64,000 bases of DNA. Origin: Vibrio tapetis subsp. quintayensis (GTDB lineage: Bacteria; Pseudomonadota; Gammaproteobacteria; Enterobacterales; Vibrionaceae). This document shows positions 44,601 through 52,132 of the stretch, one piece after another. The stretch's first letter is position 1. Every line of letters starts with the position of its first letter. Position numbers and translations under genes: made by a program. Under the pieces are notes generated by a model. The model worked only from the letters and a program-made list of their open reading frames with translations, had not been told where the DNA came from and searched no databases. The stretch covers positions 124,001 to 188,000 of the forward strand of contig NZ_JAUFQV010000035.1 of assembly GCF_030409945.1 (NCBI RefSeq), given 5' to 3'.

Positions 44601-46293
44601 GAGAAATCGATTGAGTCAGCAATTCTTGTAATTCTTGTTCAGTTTTAGCAACCAACCCCAAACGAGCGTGCTTAGCGTCTAGTTCACGAAGAGCATGGGC
44701 TTTAGCCAGTTCAGCGATAGATGCCTTGCCTGCTGCAAGATCGGCGTTGATGGCTTTTAAGCTAGCGACCAGTCCATCACGAGATGCGGCACTAAACAGC
44801 AAGGTTTGCGCAACTTCACGTTGGCGGTATTTGTCGCCACGTTTGTGCTCTGCTGTGTACTCTTCTAGTACAACGTGGAAGTTAGTACCACCAAAACCAA
44901 ATGAGCTGATACCCGCACGACGTGGCGTGCCGTCTGCTCTTTGCGCCCAAGGACGCGTTTCGGTATTTAGGTAGAATGGCGAGTTCTCAATGTCCAATTT
45001 TGGATTTGGTGCGGAAACATTGATGGTCGCTGGCAACACTTTGTGGTGAAGTGCTAGCGATGCCTTAATCAGGCCAGCCGTACCTGCCGTTGATTTAGTG
45101 TGTCCGATTTGAGACTTAACTGAACCTAATGCAATGTGCTGTTTCTTATCGTTACCTTCACTAAATACTGAGTTCAAGCCACCAAATTCAGCGACATCAC
45201 CTGCGGCTGTGCCAGTGCCGTGAGCTTCTAATAAACCTAACGTTTCTGGTGCAAAGCCAGCATCATCGTAAGCGGCTTTCAGTGCTTTCGCTTGGCCTTC
45301 AGGGCGAGGAGCATAAATGCTCTTAAACTTACCGTCTGAAGAGGCGCCAATGCCCTTAATCACAGAGTAGATACGATCGCCATCGCGTTCTGCATCTTCT
45401 AGGCGCTTTAACGCAACCATGCCGATACCTTCGCCAATCATCATGCCTTTTGAATCGATATCAAAAGGTTGGATGGTTTCGTTGGTAGTAAAGGCAGGGG
45501 TTTTTGAAAAGCTCATGTACATGGTTGGTGAGTTATCAGTACACACACCACCTGTGATCATCATTTCACTGCGGCCTTCAACAAGCTCGCCAAGTGCCAT
45601 ACGCATTGCCGCTAAAGAGCCAGCACATGCAGCGTCAACCACACAGTTAATGCCACCCAAATCAAAGCGGTTAGCAATACGGCCTGAAATGACATTACCC
45701 AATGAACCTGGGAATGAATTTTCTTCCCAGTGAATGTATTGGTCTTGGAATTTCTTGATCAGCATCTCGCTGTCTTCTTCGCTAATGCCACTGTTTGCGA
45801 ATACTTTTTTAAGTACAGGGTATTGCAGGCGAGCATTTAGGCTTTGGCTGATCTTTTGTCCACCACCTACACCTAAAGTGATACCGATTTTATCGCGGTC
45901 GTAGCCTTCTGGTAGTTTTGCGTCAGCCAGTACTTCTTTTGCCACAATTAAAGAAAGCAGTTGAGACGTATCCGTTAGCTCTAGGATATTTGGCGGTAGG
46001 CCGAACTCCATTGGATTGAAGTCAACTTCTGGAATGAAGCCACCGCGCTTACAGTAAGACTTGTCTGGCGTGCTTTTGTTTGCATCATAGTAGTCTTCTG
46101 CGCGCCAGTGGGTGTCTGGCACCTCTGTGATTGCGTCGATCTTGTCGCTGATCAGGTCCCAAAATTTATTTAGGTAACGGGAGTTTGCAAAAATGCTCGC
46201 CATACCAACAATTGCGACAGGCATGTCTTTTAAACGTTTATTTAAACGTTTGTCTTGTTGGGCTTCAGATAGTGATTCGGGGGTTTGGCTCAT
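38611..46293 (-). CDS. pfaA: PfaA, PUFA synthase with KS, MAT, five tandem ACPs, KR and DH-like domain
   Basis: 2560 residues. KS (about 28-480) has Cys223 in DAACAGS. Malonyl-CoA acyltransferase (about 600-900) has Ser697 in GHSFGE. An Ala/Pro/Val-rich linker (about 1040-1220) follows. Five ACPs have phosphopantetheine serines at 1263, 1362, 1461, 1564 and 1662 in the motif LGIDSIKR. The ketoreductase (about 1750-2250) has VTGGAKGVTFE and SAAGFYGNTGQSDYS. The C-terminal region (about 2300-2500, GTLFHGPRLQGI) resembles a polyketide dehydratase hotdog. Each ACP must be loaded by PfaE. It is first in the operon, with RBS GGAG 8 bp before the ATG. Five ACPs match those reported for Photobacterium profundum and Moritella; ACP number is linked to yield rather than product type. 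Confidence 0.97.
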   Translation of the reverse strand: MSQTPESLSEAQQDKRLNKRLKDMPVAIVGMASIFANSRYLNKFWDLISDKIDAITEVPDTHWRAEDYYDANKSTPDKSYCKRGGFIPEVDFNPMEFGLPPNILELTDTSQLLSLIVAKEVLADAKLPEGYDRDKIGITLGVGGGQKISQSLNARLQYPVLKKVFANSGISEEDSEMLIKKFQDQYIHWEENSFPGSLGNVISGRIANRFDLGGINCVVDAACAGSLAAMRMALGELVEGRSEMMITGGVCTDNSPTMYMSFSKTPAFTTNETIQPFDIDSKGMMIGEGIGMVALKRLEDAERDGDRIYSVIKGIGASSDGKFKSIYAPRPEGQAKALKAAYDDAGFAPETLGLLEAHGTGTAAGDVAEFGGLNSVFSEGNDKKQHIALGSVKSQIGHTKSTAGTAGLIKASLALHHKVLPATINVSAPNPKLDIENSPFYLNTETRPWAQRADGTPRRAGISSFGFGGTNFHVVLEEYTAEHKRGDKYRQREVAQTLLFSAASRDGLVASLKAINADLAAGKASIAELAKAHALRELDAKHARLGLVAKTEQELQELLTQSISQIEKNSADKWQLPNGTSFRVSALVNKDESNKVAALFAGQGSQYLNMSRELACYYPEARQQLEQADAVFAENKKTVLSQVLFPIPAFNKESIAEQEALLTNTANAQSAIGVVSMTQFELMTQAGFKADMFAGHSFGELSALCASGVISQQDYYKLAFARGNAMAQKPAEGDSGTMYAVILDAKELATVEKCVASFEGVSIANYNAPTQLVIAGPTVEAQQAAKALTEQGFKAIPLPVSGAFHTPLVAHAQKPFAAAIDKASFTKSALPLYSNATGDVYPQDGKAIKKAFKQHMLQSVRFSEQLEAMYQAGARVFVEFGPKNILQKLVEKTLTDKSEELCTISINPSPKGDSDAQLRLAAVQLAVVGVSLTEVDPYQAEIAPPAPSSPMNIKLHATNYISPATRKKMAASLENGTVTSKTEVVEKIVEKEVIKTEMREVPVEVAPVANNAPVTQAVQAATQTVAPAQAATSAVSSSDASINAFFAAQQQAAQVHEQFLAIPTQYGDTFAALMTEQAKMAAAGMAIPESLQRSMELFHQHQAETLKAHATYLNLQASSNNSALSALGSTPVSSAAIVNTAVATPAQVAAPVQIAAPVATQTTAPVAAPVSTPVQAPAPTPVAKATVTKAAVTKAPVVKAPAVQAQAAAVAKPQVVPTPVAAPVANALNPEKVMLEVVAEKTGYPTEMLDLEMDMEADLGIDSIKRVEILGTVQDELPNLPELNPEDLAECRTLAEIVSYMNSKIPAASDSAIQASAPAQTGGLEASAVQATMLEVVADKTGYPTEMLDLEMDMEADLGIDSIKRVEILGTVQDQLPTLPELNPEDLAECRTLGEIVDYMNSKLPAANTAPAVTAAPVQAGGLNASEVQATMLEVVADKTGYPTEMLELSMDMEADLGIDSIKRVEILGTVQDQLPTLPELNPEDLAECRTLGEIVDYMNSKLPAQSAAAVVAPTVSQAPTQTGGLSASEVQATMLAVVADKTGYPTEMLELSMDMEADLGIDSIKRVEILGTVQDQLPTLPELNPEDLAECRTLGEIVDYMNSKLPAQSASVKTAPAAQASGLNADEVQATMLNVVADKTGYPTEMLDLSMDMEADLGIDSIKRVEILGTVQDQLPTLPELNPDDLAECRTLGEIVTYMQSKLASPQAVAPVAQVQTAAPATPANELPPHNEVALKKLPAVDKLSDSFAKDACVVITDDGHNAGVLAEKLTANGVQVAVVKTSLSTASPLNSEIKSYNLTSVDDAGISAVIKEIEAQQQTIGGFIHLQPQSTAAHNGFVLLDDEAKNSLDVAFLFAKHLHQQLNKTETTGRHNFFTVSRIDGGFGYLDNQLLAKAELNQAALAGLTKTLSHEWQNVFCRAIDIAPNVDARHLAEAITAELFDANTAAVEVGITDADSAESSRSTLIAIEAGQAATKNAAAQLTKADKVLVTGGAKGVTFECALSLAKQCQSHFILAGRSKHTDVADLPSWAQGKQASELKPAAIKHIQASGEKPTPKAVDALIWPVQSSLEINASLNAFAEVGASAEYISLDVSNSESVANTLSSIDGITGLIHGAGVLADKHIHDKTLDELNMVYGTKVGGLKAVLNALDNSQLKLLAMFSSAAGFYGNTGQSDYSMSNDILNKAALQFSARHPQAKVMSFNWGPWDGGMVNPALKKMFTDRGVYVIPLQAGADLFSTQLTSETGIQLLVGTSMQGKEDAVKKPNAESVQLAKSPRKSSVTITRDLDIKAMPFVQDHRIAGNPVLPTVCAIQWMREAAQQWLGTQVNVLNYKLLKGVIFDNNDVQTLELTLNQDAKEQGQFKALINCGGRPQYQATLVADVAPQAANKPMAASTQAFVATAQELYSNGTLFHGPRLQGIQAITRFDDQGLAATCQLPIVVEQDCGAFVPSVEFGGNQPFAEDCLLQAMLVWARLKYGAASLPSAIGECYSYQPLATGEQGWIELKVIKSTARSLQADVTLYHQDGRISAVMKGAKITISKSLNAAFLPADEAQKEPLS
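41200..42620 (-). repeat. Five tandem ACP-coding repeats within pfaA
   Basis: Unit length is about 300 bp, judged from the serine codons at 42505, 42208, 41911, 41602 and 41308 (spacings 297, 297, 309, 294). The core of each unit is almost identical at the DNA level, while the Ala/Pro-rich linkers differ. The first unit (41200 is the last) diverges most. Confidence 0.95.
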
Positions 46294-46769
46294 TATGAGT
46301 CTCCGCTGGGCAGCCGTAATGCGGTTGCCTCTGTCTTAGTTTGGGCTTTTAGATAATGTGTGTAGCTTGTGGGAGTGGCTATATAAAAGCGCCGTGATAA
46401 AAGTGTGCTACTGATATGCAGTAGATCTTTGAAATTTGAATTATGTGAGTGGGTAAACTCGTTACGAATAGAGCCATTCATTGTGAAAATGCACTGGGAA
46501 TATGTGAGGTGGTTTCCATCAATAATTACTCTAGCCGTTGCCGCTAATATTTACGGCAATAAAACGTCTTTTTTGTCCAAAAAACGTCGTTAAATTTATC
46601 AATGGTAGAGCAGATTACGCGAGGGGCACGATGTATACAATATCAGCAAACCGTGGAGTAAACTCTTCAGACCAGTGAAAGCATGTTTTCATTCGATATT
46701 TTGCTATTTATGTAAGGTAACATAATGAATAATAAAGATTAATATTCATTAATTAGTGTAAATACTCAG

Positions 46770-46878
46770 GTTTTATGATTTGTGTGATCTAAGGCGTATT
46801 TTTGATGTTAAAAGTGGTTTAGTTCTTGTTGTGTCAGCGCGTTGCTGGATCAAAGATGTAAGTTTTATGATTTGAGTG
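46770..46878. repeat. Two copies of a 17-bp direct repeat upstream of pfaE
   Basis: GTTTTATGATTTGTGTG at 46770-46786 and GTTTTATGATTTGAGTG at 46862-46878, 16 of 17 identical, 92 bp apart. They are candidate binding sites for a regulator of pfaE or of both directions. Confidence 0.75.
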
Positions 46879-46880
46879 GG

Positions 46881-46896
46881 TAGAGTATAAACTCTA
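46881..46896. promoter_or_regulatory. Inverted repeat upstream of pfaE
   Basis: TAGAGT-ATAA-ACTCTA, 6-bp perfect arms, 2 bp after the second direct repeat and about 120 bp before pfaE. It is a possible operator. Confidence 0.45.
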
Positions 46897-47014
46897 ATTA
46901 TCCGGTTGGTACCCTTAATAAAAGGCTGGTTTTATACTCAAGAAATCAGTACTTTTAATTGGCTTAAAAGACCGTCAAAATAGTCAGGTATCGTTAGCAA
47001 AAAGGTTTGTTGTT

Positions 47015-47932
47015 TTGTCCTCTACTTCTACTGTTCAATTGTGGTTTTGTCCTCTTACTTCTCTAGATGGTGACACGAATAAAGTGGCATTTTTGAGATC
47101 TAGATTGAGTGACGACGAACGAATCAAAGTTGATCGTTATCGCTTTCCTAAAGCTCGCTTGAAGGCATTGTATGTACGTAACTATTTAAGAGTAATTTTA
47201 ACTCGTTATGCAACTACGGAAGTGGGCATCAATATTGCGCCTGATCAATGGCGATTTCAGTACGAGTCGAAGGGCAAACCTTATTTATGTAATGAGCAGC
47301 ATGGACTGACAGGGATTGAATTTAACATCAGTCATAGTGGAGAGTACTTGCTGGTGGCTCTTGTGGCTTCAGATCCAAGTAAACGTGCTTTGACGGGGAG
47401 TGCGGCATTTCAGCTAGGTGTAGACATCGAAAAGTCTCGCGCTGAAACCGATATTGGCTCAATTCACCATCATTATTTTTCAACACTAGAATCTTCACGA
47501 TTACTCACCTTAGATGAAGCCGATCAAAGAGAGCATTTCTTCGATTTATGGGCGTTGAAAGAGTCTTATATAAAAGCGGTGGGGAAAGGGTTGGCCATAC
47601 CGCTCGATAGCTTTGGTTTTGATATGTCTCGTGCATATGATTCTCAGACGCCGCTAAACTGCCAAGAGGAATTAGATGTAAAGTTGAAAACCCAAGCTCC
47701 AACGAAAGAAGTGACGGTCATTCAAGGAGTGACGTTAGAACGACAGGTTTCTGACCAAGGGAAAAATTTGCAAGGTTCGGTCGTTTGGTTTAGTTACTTG
47801 GGCCGGTTAGATGAAGAGTATCGTTTCGCTGTTACGCTGGGCATATCGTTGCTGGTAAATGGTGCAGAGACGACACCCCGTGTTGAGATTAGGGCAAACT
47901 GGCTCTGTTCAAGCCAGCTAATTCAACCGTAG
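47015..47932 (+). CDS. pfaE: PfaE, Sfp-type 4'-phosphopantetheinyl transferase
   Basis: 305 residues, starting at TTG 47015 with AAAGG 9 bp upstream; no better ATG is available. It transfers phosphopantetheine from CoA to the five PfaA ACPs. The family motifs are clear: FNISHSGEYLLVAL, the magnesium motif GVDIEKSRAE and FFDLWALKESYIKAVGKGL. In many marine bacteria pfaE lies away from or at one end of pfaABCD; here it is divergent from pfaA with a shared control region. It is convergent with the thioesterase gene. Confidence 0.93.
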   Translation: MSSTSTVQLWFCPLTSLDGDTNKVAFLRSRLSDDERIKVDRYRFPKARLKALYVRNYLRVILTRYATTEVGINIAPDQWRFQYESKGKPYLCNEQHGLTGIEFNISHSGEYLLVALVASDPSKRALTGSAAFQLGVDIEKSRAETDIGSIHHHYFSTLESSRLLTLDEADQREHFFDLWALKESYIKAVGKGLAIPLDSFGFDMSRAYDSQTPLNCQEELDVKLKTQAPTKEVTVIQGVTLERQVSDQGKNLQGSVVWFSYLGRLDEEYRFAVTLGISLLVNGAETTPRVEIRANWLCSSQLIQP

Positions 47933-47950
47933 CCAGGCAGATCTTTAGGG

Positions 47951-48352
47951 CTATTTTACAATGAATGCCGCAAGTATAGACTCTGGGATCGGTTGGAGTT
48001 GCTTGTCTTTATCGAGACACACCATTTCTATGTCGCCAATCACAGCCGGCTTTTTAGCATTAGGGCGCCATACTTCCTGACGCCATAGTGTTTTGTATTT
48101 GCCATCAAGTTCTACGCTGGTGCGAATGTCACACACCTCTGCAAACTCAACACCGTCTTGAAAAATCATATTGGCTTTATATACCGCAAAGCCGAGGCCT
48201 TGTTCGTTCCATAATGTCGCTAATTTATCACTATCAATGACATGCTCACGTGCTCTTTCGAAATACTTCAAAAAATTTGGGTGATAAACCACACCTGAAT
48301 GGTCGGTATCTTCGTAGTAGATTTGCACGGGGTGGTGATAAATGGTGCTCAT
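47951..48352 (-). CDS. Hotdog-fold acyl-CoA thioesterase (YbgC/4HBT family), Orf6-like
   Basis: 133 residues. The 4HBT signature is complete: YYEDTDHSGVVYHPNFLKYF with the catalytic Asp in DTD, then the ERAREH helix. A thioesterase of this family, Orf6, is encoded by the pfa locus of Photobacterium profundum and acts on long-chain acyl-CoA, so release of the finished fatty acid is a reasonable role here. It is on the minus strand, 18 bp from the end of pfaE in convergent orientation, and outside the pfaABCD operon. A housekeeping YbgC role is the alternative, but true ybgC is found in the tol-pal operon. Confidence 0.88.
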   Translation of the reverse strand: MSTIYHHPVQIYYEDTDHSGVVYHPNFLKYFERAREHVIDSDKLATLWNEQGLGFAVYKANMIFQDGVEFAEVCDIRTSVELDGKYKTLWRQEVWRPNAKKPAVIGDIEMVCLDKDKQLQPIPESILAAFIVK

Positions 48353-48462
48353 GCTAGGACTGGTCTCATATTAGTAAGCGGTAATTGCATTAGTGGTGGC
48401 TACTTTACCTTAGCAAGTACGAAAAGCTAAATACTAAAAACGAAGTCAGAGCAGTTAACTCG

Positions 48463-48532
48463 GCACTTCGCTTTTAGCACTTAGCTTTTAGCACTTCACT
48501 TTTAGCACTTCACTTTTAGCACTTCGGTTTTC
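48463..48532. repeat. Five 14-bp tandem repeats between the thioesterase gene and dctP
   Basis: Units GCACTTCGCTTTTA, GCACTTAGCTTTTA, GCACTTCACTTTTA (twice) and GCACTTCGGTTTTC. The same family of units occurs at 29153-29194 at the far end of the pfa block. Confidence 0.9.
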
Positions 48533-48674
48533 TCTTTTCGGTGGAGTTCCACCAAATCCACTTTTCATCATGTGTCATTTTCCACCCATTATTTCTCATG
48601 CCTAGCTCGAGTTTATTTAGGTTAAATTTCTGTAGCCCTTGTGGTTATTGGTTTGTTAATTAAATGTAGCGTGT

Positions 48675-48689
48675 TGGCGCGTTAATTGC
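48675..48689 (+). promoter_or_regulatory. Sigma-54 (-24/-12) promoter of dctPQM
   Basis: TGGCGC-GTTAA-TTGC matches the consensus TGGCAC-N5-TTGC with one difference and the required GG-N10-GC spacing. It lies 63 bp before the dctP ATG. The locus encodes DctD, a sigma-54 activator, which fits. Confidence 0.82.
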
Positions 48690-48751
48690 CTTATAAGAAA
48701 GACAAGGCGCCAGAGAATGGACGCTGGATGATAAAAACAAGGAGAAATAAA

Positions 48752-49747
48752 ATGTTAAAGCCTCTTACTCTACTTTCGGTATCGATTCTTGCTGTAACCA
48801 GTTTTCAGGCGTCTGCTAACTGTGACCCTGGTGAAATGGTGATCAAGTTCAGCCACGTAACGAATACAGACAAACACCCAAAAGGGATCGCGGCTTCATT
48901 GCTTGAAAAGCGAGTTAACGAAGAGATGAACGGTAAAGCGTGTATGGAAGTATTTCCAAACTCGACGCTTTATGATGATAACAAAGTGCTAGAAGCGCTA
49001 CTTAATGGTGACGTACAACTCGCTGCCCCTTCTTTATCAAAATTTGAGAAGTTCACTAAAAAGTACCGTATTTTCGACCTGCCATTCTTGTTTGAAGATG
49101 TCGACGCTGTTGACCGTTTCCAGAACTCAGAAGCAGGCGACAAGCTGAAAAATGCAATGAAGCGACGCGGTCTCAAAGGTTTGGCGTTTTGGCATAACGG
49201 TATGAAACAAATGTCGGCAAACAAGCCATTGTTACTGCCTTCGGATGCTGAAGGGCTTAAATTCCGTGTTCAAGCGTCTGATGTATTGGTTGCGCAGTTC
49301 GAGCAACTAAATGCTAACCCACAGAAAATGTCGTTTAAAGAAGTGTACGGTGGCCTACAAACTAAGGTTATCGATGGCCAGGAAAATACATGGTCAAACA
49401 TTTACGGTAAGAAATTCTTCGAAGTACAAGACGGTGTTACGGAAACTAACCACGGAATCTTAGATTACCTAGTGGTTACGTCTAACGATTTCTGGAAAAA
49501 CCTACCAGATGATATTCGTGATCAACTAGGAACCATTATTACTGAAGTTTCTGCTACACGAAATGCGGAATCTTCGAAAGTGAATATGGCGAATAAAAAT
49601 AACATCATTGAAGCGGGTGGCGTCGTTCGTACGTTAACGCCAGATCAGCGTCAAGCTTGGGTCGCGGCACTTCAACCTGTATGGAAGAAGTTTGAAAAAG
49701 ACATTGGTTCGGATCTTATCGAAGCGGCGTTGGCTTCAAATAAATAA
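48752..49747 (+). CDS. dctP: DctP, C4-dicarboxylate TRAP binding protein
   Basis: 331 residues from ATG 48752 (RBS AAGGAG; the in-frame start at 48686 overlaps the promoter). Signal peptide MLKPLTLLSVSILAVTSFQASA is followed by mature NCDPGEMVIKFSHVTN. The TRAP-family signatures LKFRVQASDVLVAQFEQL and GLQTKVIDGQENTWSNI include the conserved arginine (KFRVQ) that binds the carboxylate. It delivers succinate, malate or fumarate to DctQM. Regulation is expected through the sigma-54 promoter and DctB/DctD. Confidence 0.95.
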   Translation: MLKPLTLLSVSILAVTSFQASANCDPGEMVIKFSHVTNTDKHPKGIAASLLEKRVNEEMNGKACMEVFPNSTLYDDNKVLEALLNGDVQLAAPSLSKFEKFTKKYRIFDLPFLFEDVDAVDRFQNSEAGDKLKNAMKRRGLKGLAFWHNGMKQMSANKPLLLPSDAEGLKFRVQASDVLVAQFEQLNANPQKMSFKEVYGGLQTKVIDGQENTWSNIYGKKFFEVQDGVTETNHGILDYLVVTSNDFWKNLPDDIRDQLGTIITEVSATRNAESSKVNMANKNNIIEAGGVVRTLTPDQRQAWVAALQPVWKKFEKDIGSDLIEAALASNK

Positions 49748-49762
49748 CCACCACTCCCTAAA

Positions 49763-49781
49763 TAGGCGGGCTCGTCCCGCC
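49763..49781. terminator. Intercistronic stem-loop between dctP and dctQ
   Basis: AGGCGGG-ctcgt-CCCGCCT, perfect 7-bp GC-rich stem with no T tract. It likely stabilises dctP mRNA or partly terminates, giving excess binding protein. Confidence 0.65.
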
Positions 49782-49825
49782 TCTAATTATAATGATAAAA
49801 AGCAGTTTTGAGATCGGAGTATTCC

Positions 49826-50497
49826 ATGGAACAGTCTCTTTTTTCTAAAGTCGGAAAAATTACCGATGCGATAGAAGAAACCCTTATCGCATTTTTTCTC
49901 GGGGCCATGACCCTATTAACTTTCGCTAACGTTGTGTCTCGTTATGTGTTTAACGACAACATTTTATGGGCGTTAGAACTGACCGTATTTATGTTCGCCT
50001 GGATGGTGCTTGTTGGCGCATCTTATGGTGTGAAAAAGCACTTTCACATTGGGGTTGATGTGATCATTAACCTAGCTTCAGAAAAATGGCGAAAAGTGTA
50101 TGCCATGGTTGCTGTTTGTTCATGTTTGCTCTTTTCTATTTTGCTCTTGATCGGTTCATGGAACTACTGGTATCCGTTTGCCACTGAGCGAGCGTGGTAC
50201 GAGACTGATGATATCCCGATGCCAGAGATTTTGCAGTTTATGTCAGACTGGTTAAACGAAGGTGAGCGTTACGAAAAAATGCCACGATTTATTCCTTACA
50301 TGGCGCTGCCGATTGGTATGGCGATGCTGACTTTCCGTTTTTTACAGGTAGCAGTGCAAGTTTTCACTGGTAAGGCGGACCGTATGATTGCTGGGCATGA
50401 AGCGGAAGAGGGCTTAGAAGCTCTGAAAGCAGAAGTGACGCAGGGCAGCGACGAAGACGCAATGGCGCCACTGAATACAAAAGGTAAGGAGAAGTAA
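49826..50497 (+). CDS. dctQ: DctQ, TRAP small permease subunit
   Basis: 223 residues from ATG 49826 (CGGAG 7 bp upstream). There are four membrane helices (about 18-38, 50-68, 90-112, 160-180). The typical features are NVVSRYVFNDNILWALEL and FAWMVLVGASYGVKKHFHIGVD. A longer than usual hydrophilic loop (about 113-155) and an acidic C-terminal tail follow. Confidence 0.95.
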   Translation: MEQSLFSKVGKITDAIEETLIAFFLGAMTLLTFANVVSRYVFNDNILWALELTVFMFAWMVLVGASYGVKKHFHIGVDVIINLASEKWRKVYAMVAVCSCLLFSILLLIGSWNYWYPFATERAWYETDDIPMPEILQFMSDWLNEGERYEKMPRFIPYMALPIGMAMLTFRFLQVAVQVFTGKADRMIAGHEAEEGLEALKAEVTQGSDEDAMAPLNTKGKEK

Positions 50498-50500
50498 ATC

Positions 50501-51862
50501 ATGGCCATGTTATTTTTGTTTTTGATGGTGATTGCTTTCATGCTGATTGGCGTGCCAATTGCCATATCGCTGGGTTTGTCCAGCATGATATTCTTGTTAA
50601 TGCACTCTGATGCTTCACTCGCATCAGTGGCACAAACTTTGTTCAATGCGTTTGCGGGGCACTATACCCTGTTAGCGATTCCATTCTTCATTTTGGCATC
50701 GAGCTTTATGTCTACTGGTGGCGTTGCTAAGCGTATCATTCGTTTTGCTATCGCCATGGTCGGTTGGTTCCGTGGCGGACTTGCGATGGCTTCTGTTGTT
50801 GCCTGTATGATGTTTGCTGCTCTGTCTGGGTCTTCTCCGGCAACGGTGGTTGCAATCGGTAGTATCGTCATTGCCGGTATGGTGAAAAATGGTTACTCAA
50901 AAGAGTTCGCGGCGGGTGTAATTTGTAATGCAGGTACGCTTGGTATCTTAATTCCGCCATCAATCGTGATGGTTGTTTACGCGGCGGCGACGGATGTCTC
51001 GGTAGGGCGCATGTTCTTAGGTGGCGTGATCCCGGGCCTATTGGCTGGTGTGATGCTGATGATCGCCATCTATATCGCGGCTCGCTGGAAAAACATTCCC
51101 GCTCAACCCTTTGTTGGTTGGGGCGAAATGTTTGCATCAGCAAAAGATGCGAGTTGGGGCTTGTTACTGATTGTTATCATTCTTGGTGGTATCTATGGCG
51201 GTATCTTTACTCCAACAGAAGCGGCGGCAGTTGCTGCGGTGTACGCGTTCTTCATTGCAAACTTCATCTATAAAGATATGGGGCCGTTTGCAGATAAAGA
51301 AAACACCAAACCGGCGATCGTAAAAGCGGTTCAAACATTTGTGCACAAAGACACTAAAGACACACTGTTTGAAGCGGGTAAACTGACGATCATGCTGCTG
51401 TTTATCATTGCGAATGCTCTGATTTTAAAGCACGTCCTTACAGAAGAACGTATTCCTCAGATGATCACTGAATCTATGTTGTCGGCAGGCCTTGGCCCTA
51501 TCGCATTCTTGATTGTGGTGAATATTCTGTTACTGATTGGTGGCCAATTCATGGAGCCCTCGGGTCTTTTGATTATCGTTGCACCGCTGGTATTTCCAAT
51601 CGCGATAGAGTTGGGTATTGATCCTATCCACTTGGGCATCATGATGGTAGTTAACATGGAAATAGGCATGATCACACCGCCGGTGGGGCTCAACCTCTTT
51701 GTTACGGCCGGGGTTGCGAAAATGTCGATGATGAACGTAGTGAAAGCCGCTTTACCATGGGTTGGCGTGATGTTCTTATTCCTAATCATCGTGACTTACG
51801 TACCTTGGGTGTCAACTTGGTTACCAACGCTGCTAATGGGGCCGGAAATCATCACTAAGTAA
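50501..51862 (+). CDS. dctM: DctM, TRAP large permease subunit
   Basis: 453 residues with about twelve membrane helices. Family signatures are FILASSFMSTGGVAKRI, FAALSGSSPATVVAIGSI and MITPPVGLNLFV. It starts 3 bp after dctQ. A hydrophilic segment around 255-290 (KDMGPFADKENTKP) is an insertion typical of C4-dicarboxylate DctM. A terminator follows. Confidence 0.96.
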   Translation: MAMLFLFLMVIAFMLIGVPIAISLGLSSMIFLLMHSDASLASVAQTLFNAFAGHYTLLAIPFFILASSFMSTGGVAKRIIRFAIAMVGWFRGGLAMASVVACMMFAALSGSSPATVVAIGSIVIAGMVKNGYSKEFAAGVICNAGTLGILIPPSIVMVVYAAATDVSVGRMFLGGVIPGLLAGVMLMIAIYIAARWKNIPAQPFVGWGEMFASAKDASWGLLLIVIILGGIYGGIFTPTEAAAVAAVYAFFIANFIYKDMGPFADKENTKPAIVKAVQTFVHKDTKDTLFEAGKLTIMLLFIIANALILKHVLTEERIPQMITESMLSAGLGPIAFLIVVNILLLIGGQFMEPSGLLIIVAPLVFPIAIELGIDPIHLGIMMVVNMEIGMITPPVGLNLFVTAGVAKMSMMNVVKAALPWVGVMFLFLIIVTYVPWVSTWLPTLLMGPEIITK

Positions 51863-51978
51863 ACGAAATAGAGAAACCAGAGAAGTAGAAAAATAAGAGC
51901 AGCGTTGGCCTAAGGTTGTTCTTATAAAATGTTCCCTGAAACAAAACTATAATAATGATGTTCCTAAACTCCGTATTG

Positions 51979-52005
51979 CCCTGCCTCCCCCGCAGGGCTT
52001 TTTTT
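51979..52005 (+). terminator. Terminator of the dctPQM operon
   Basis: CCCTGC-ctccccc-GCAGGG followed by CTTTTTTT. Confidence 0.88.
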
Positions 52006-52132
52006 GATCAATACTTTAGTTGAATTGACATGATGAAAGTCAATTTTACTTTTATTTTTAAAGGGTTAGTGAGTTTTATGTTTAGACGAGGTAATATTTA
52101 ATTGTTGAATGCATTATAGGCGTTATATAGAT

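Larger units (their letters stand above)
46294..47014. promoter_or_regulatory. Divergent control region between pfaA and pfaE
   Basis: 721 bp without a credible ORF, AT-rich toward pfaE. It contains a stem TTGCCG/CGGCAA (46538-46559), a 17-bp direct repeat in two copies, and an inverted repeat next to pfaE (both listed separately). Promoters for both directions must lie here. I could not assign -10/-35 boxes with confidence. Confidence 0.6.

Noticed and set aside
46405..46593. 62-codon plus-strand frame in the pfaA-pfaE interval
   Set aside because: No RBS, no recognisable domain, and it overlaps sequence expected to hold the pfaA promoter.
47951..48352. Housekeeping ybgC
   Set aside because: No tol-pal genes nearby, while the pfa neighbourhood fits an Orf6-type thioesterase; kept as an alternative only.
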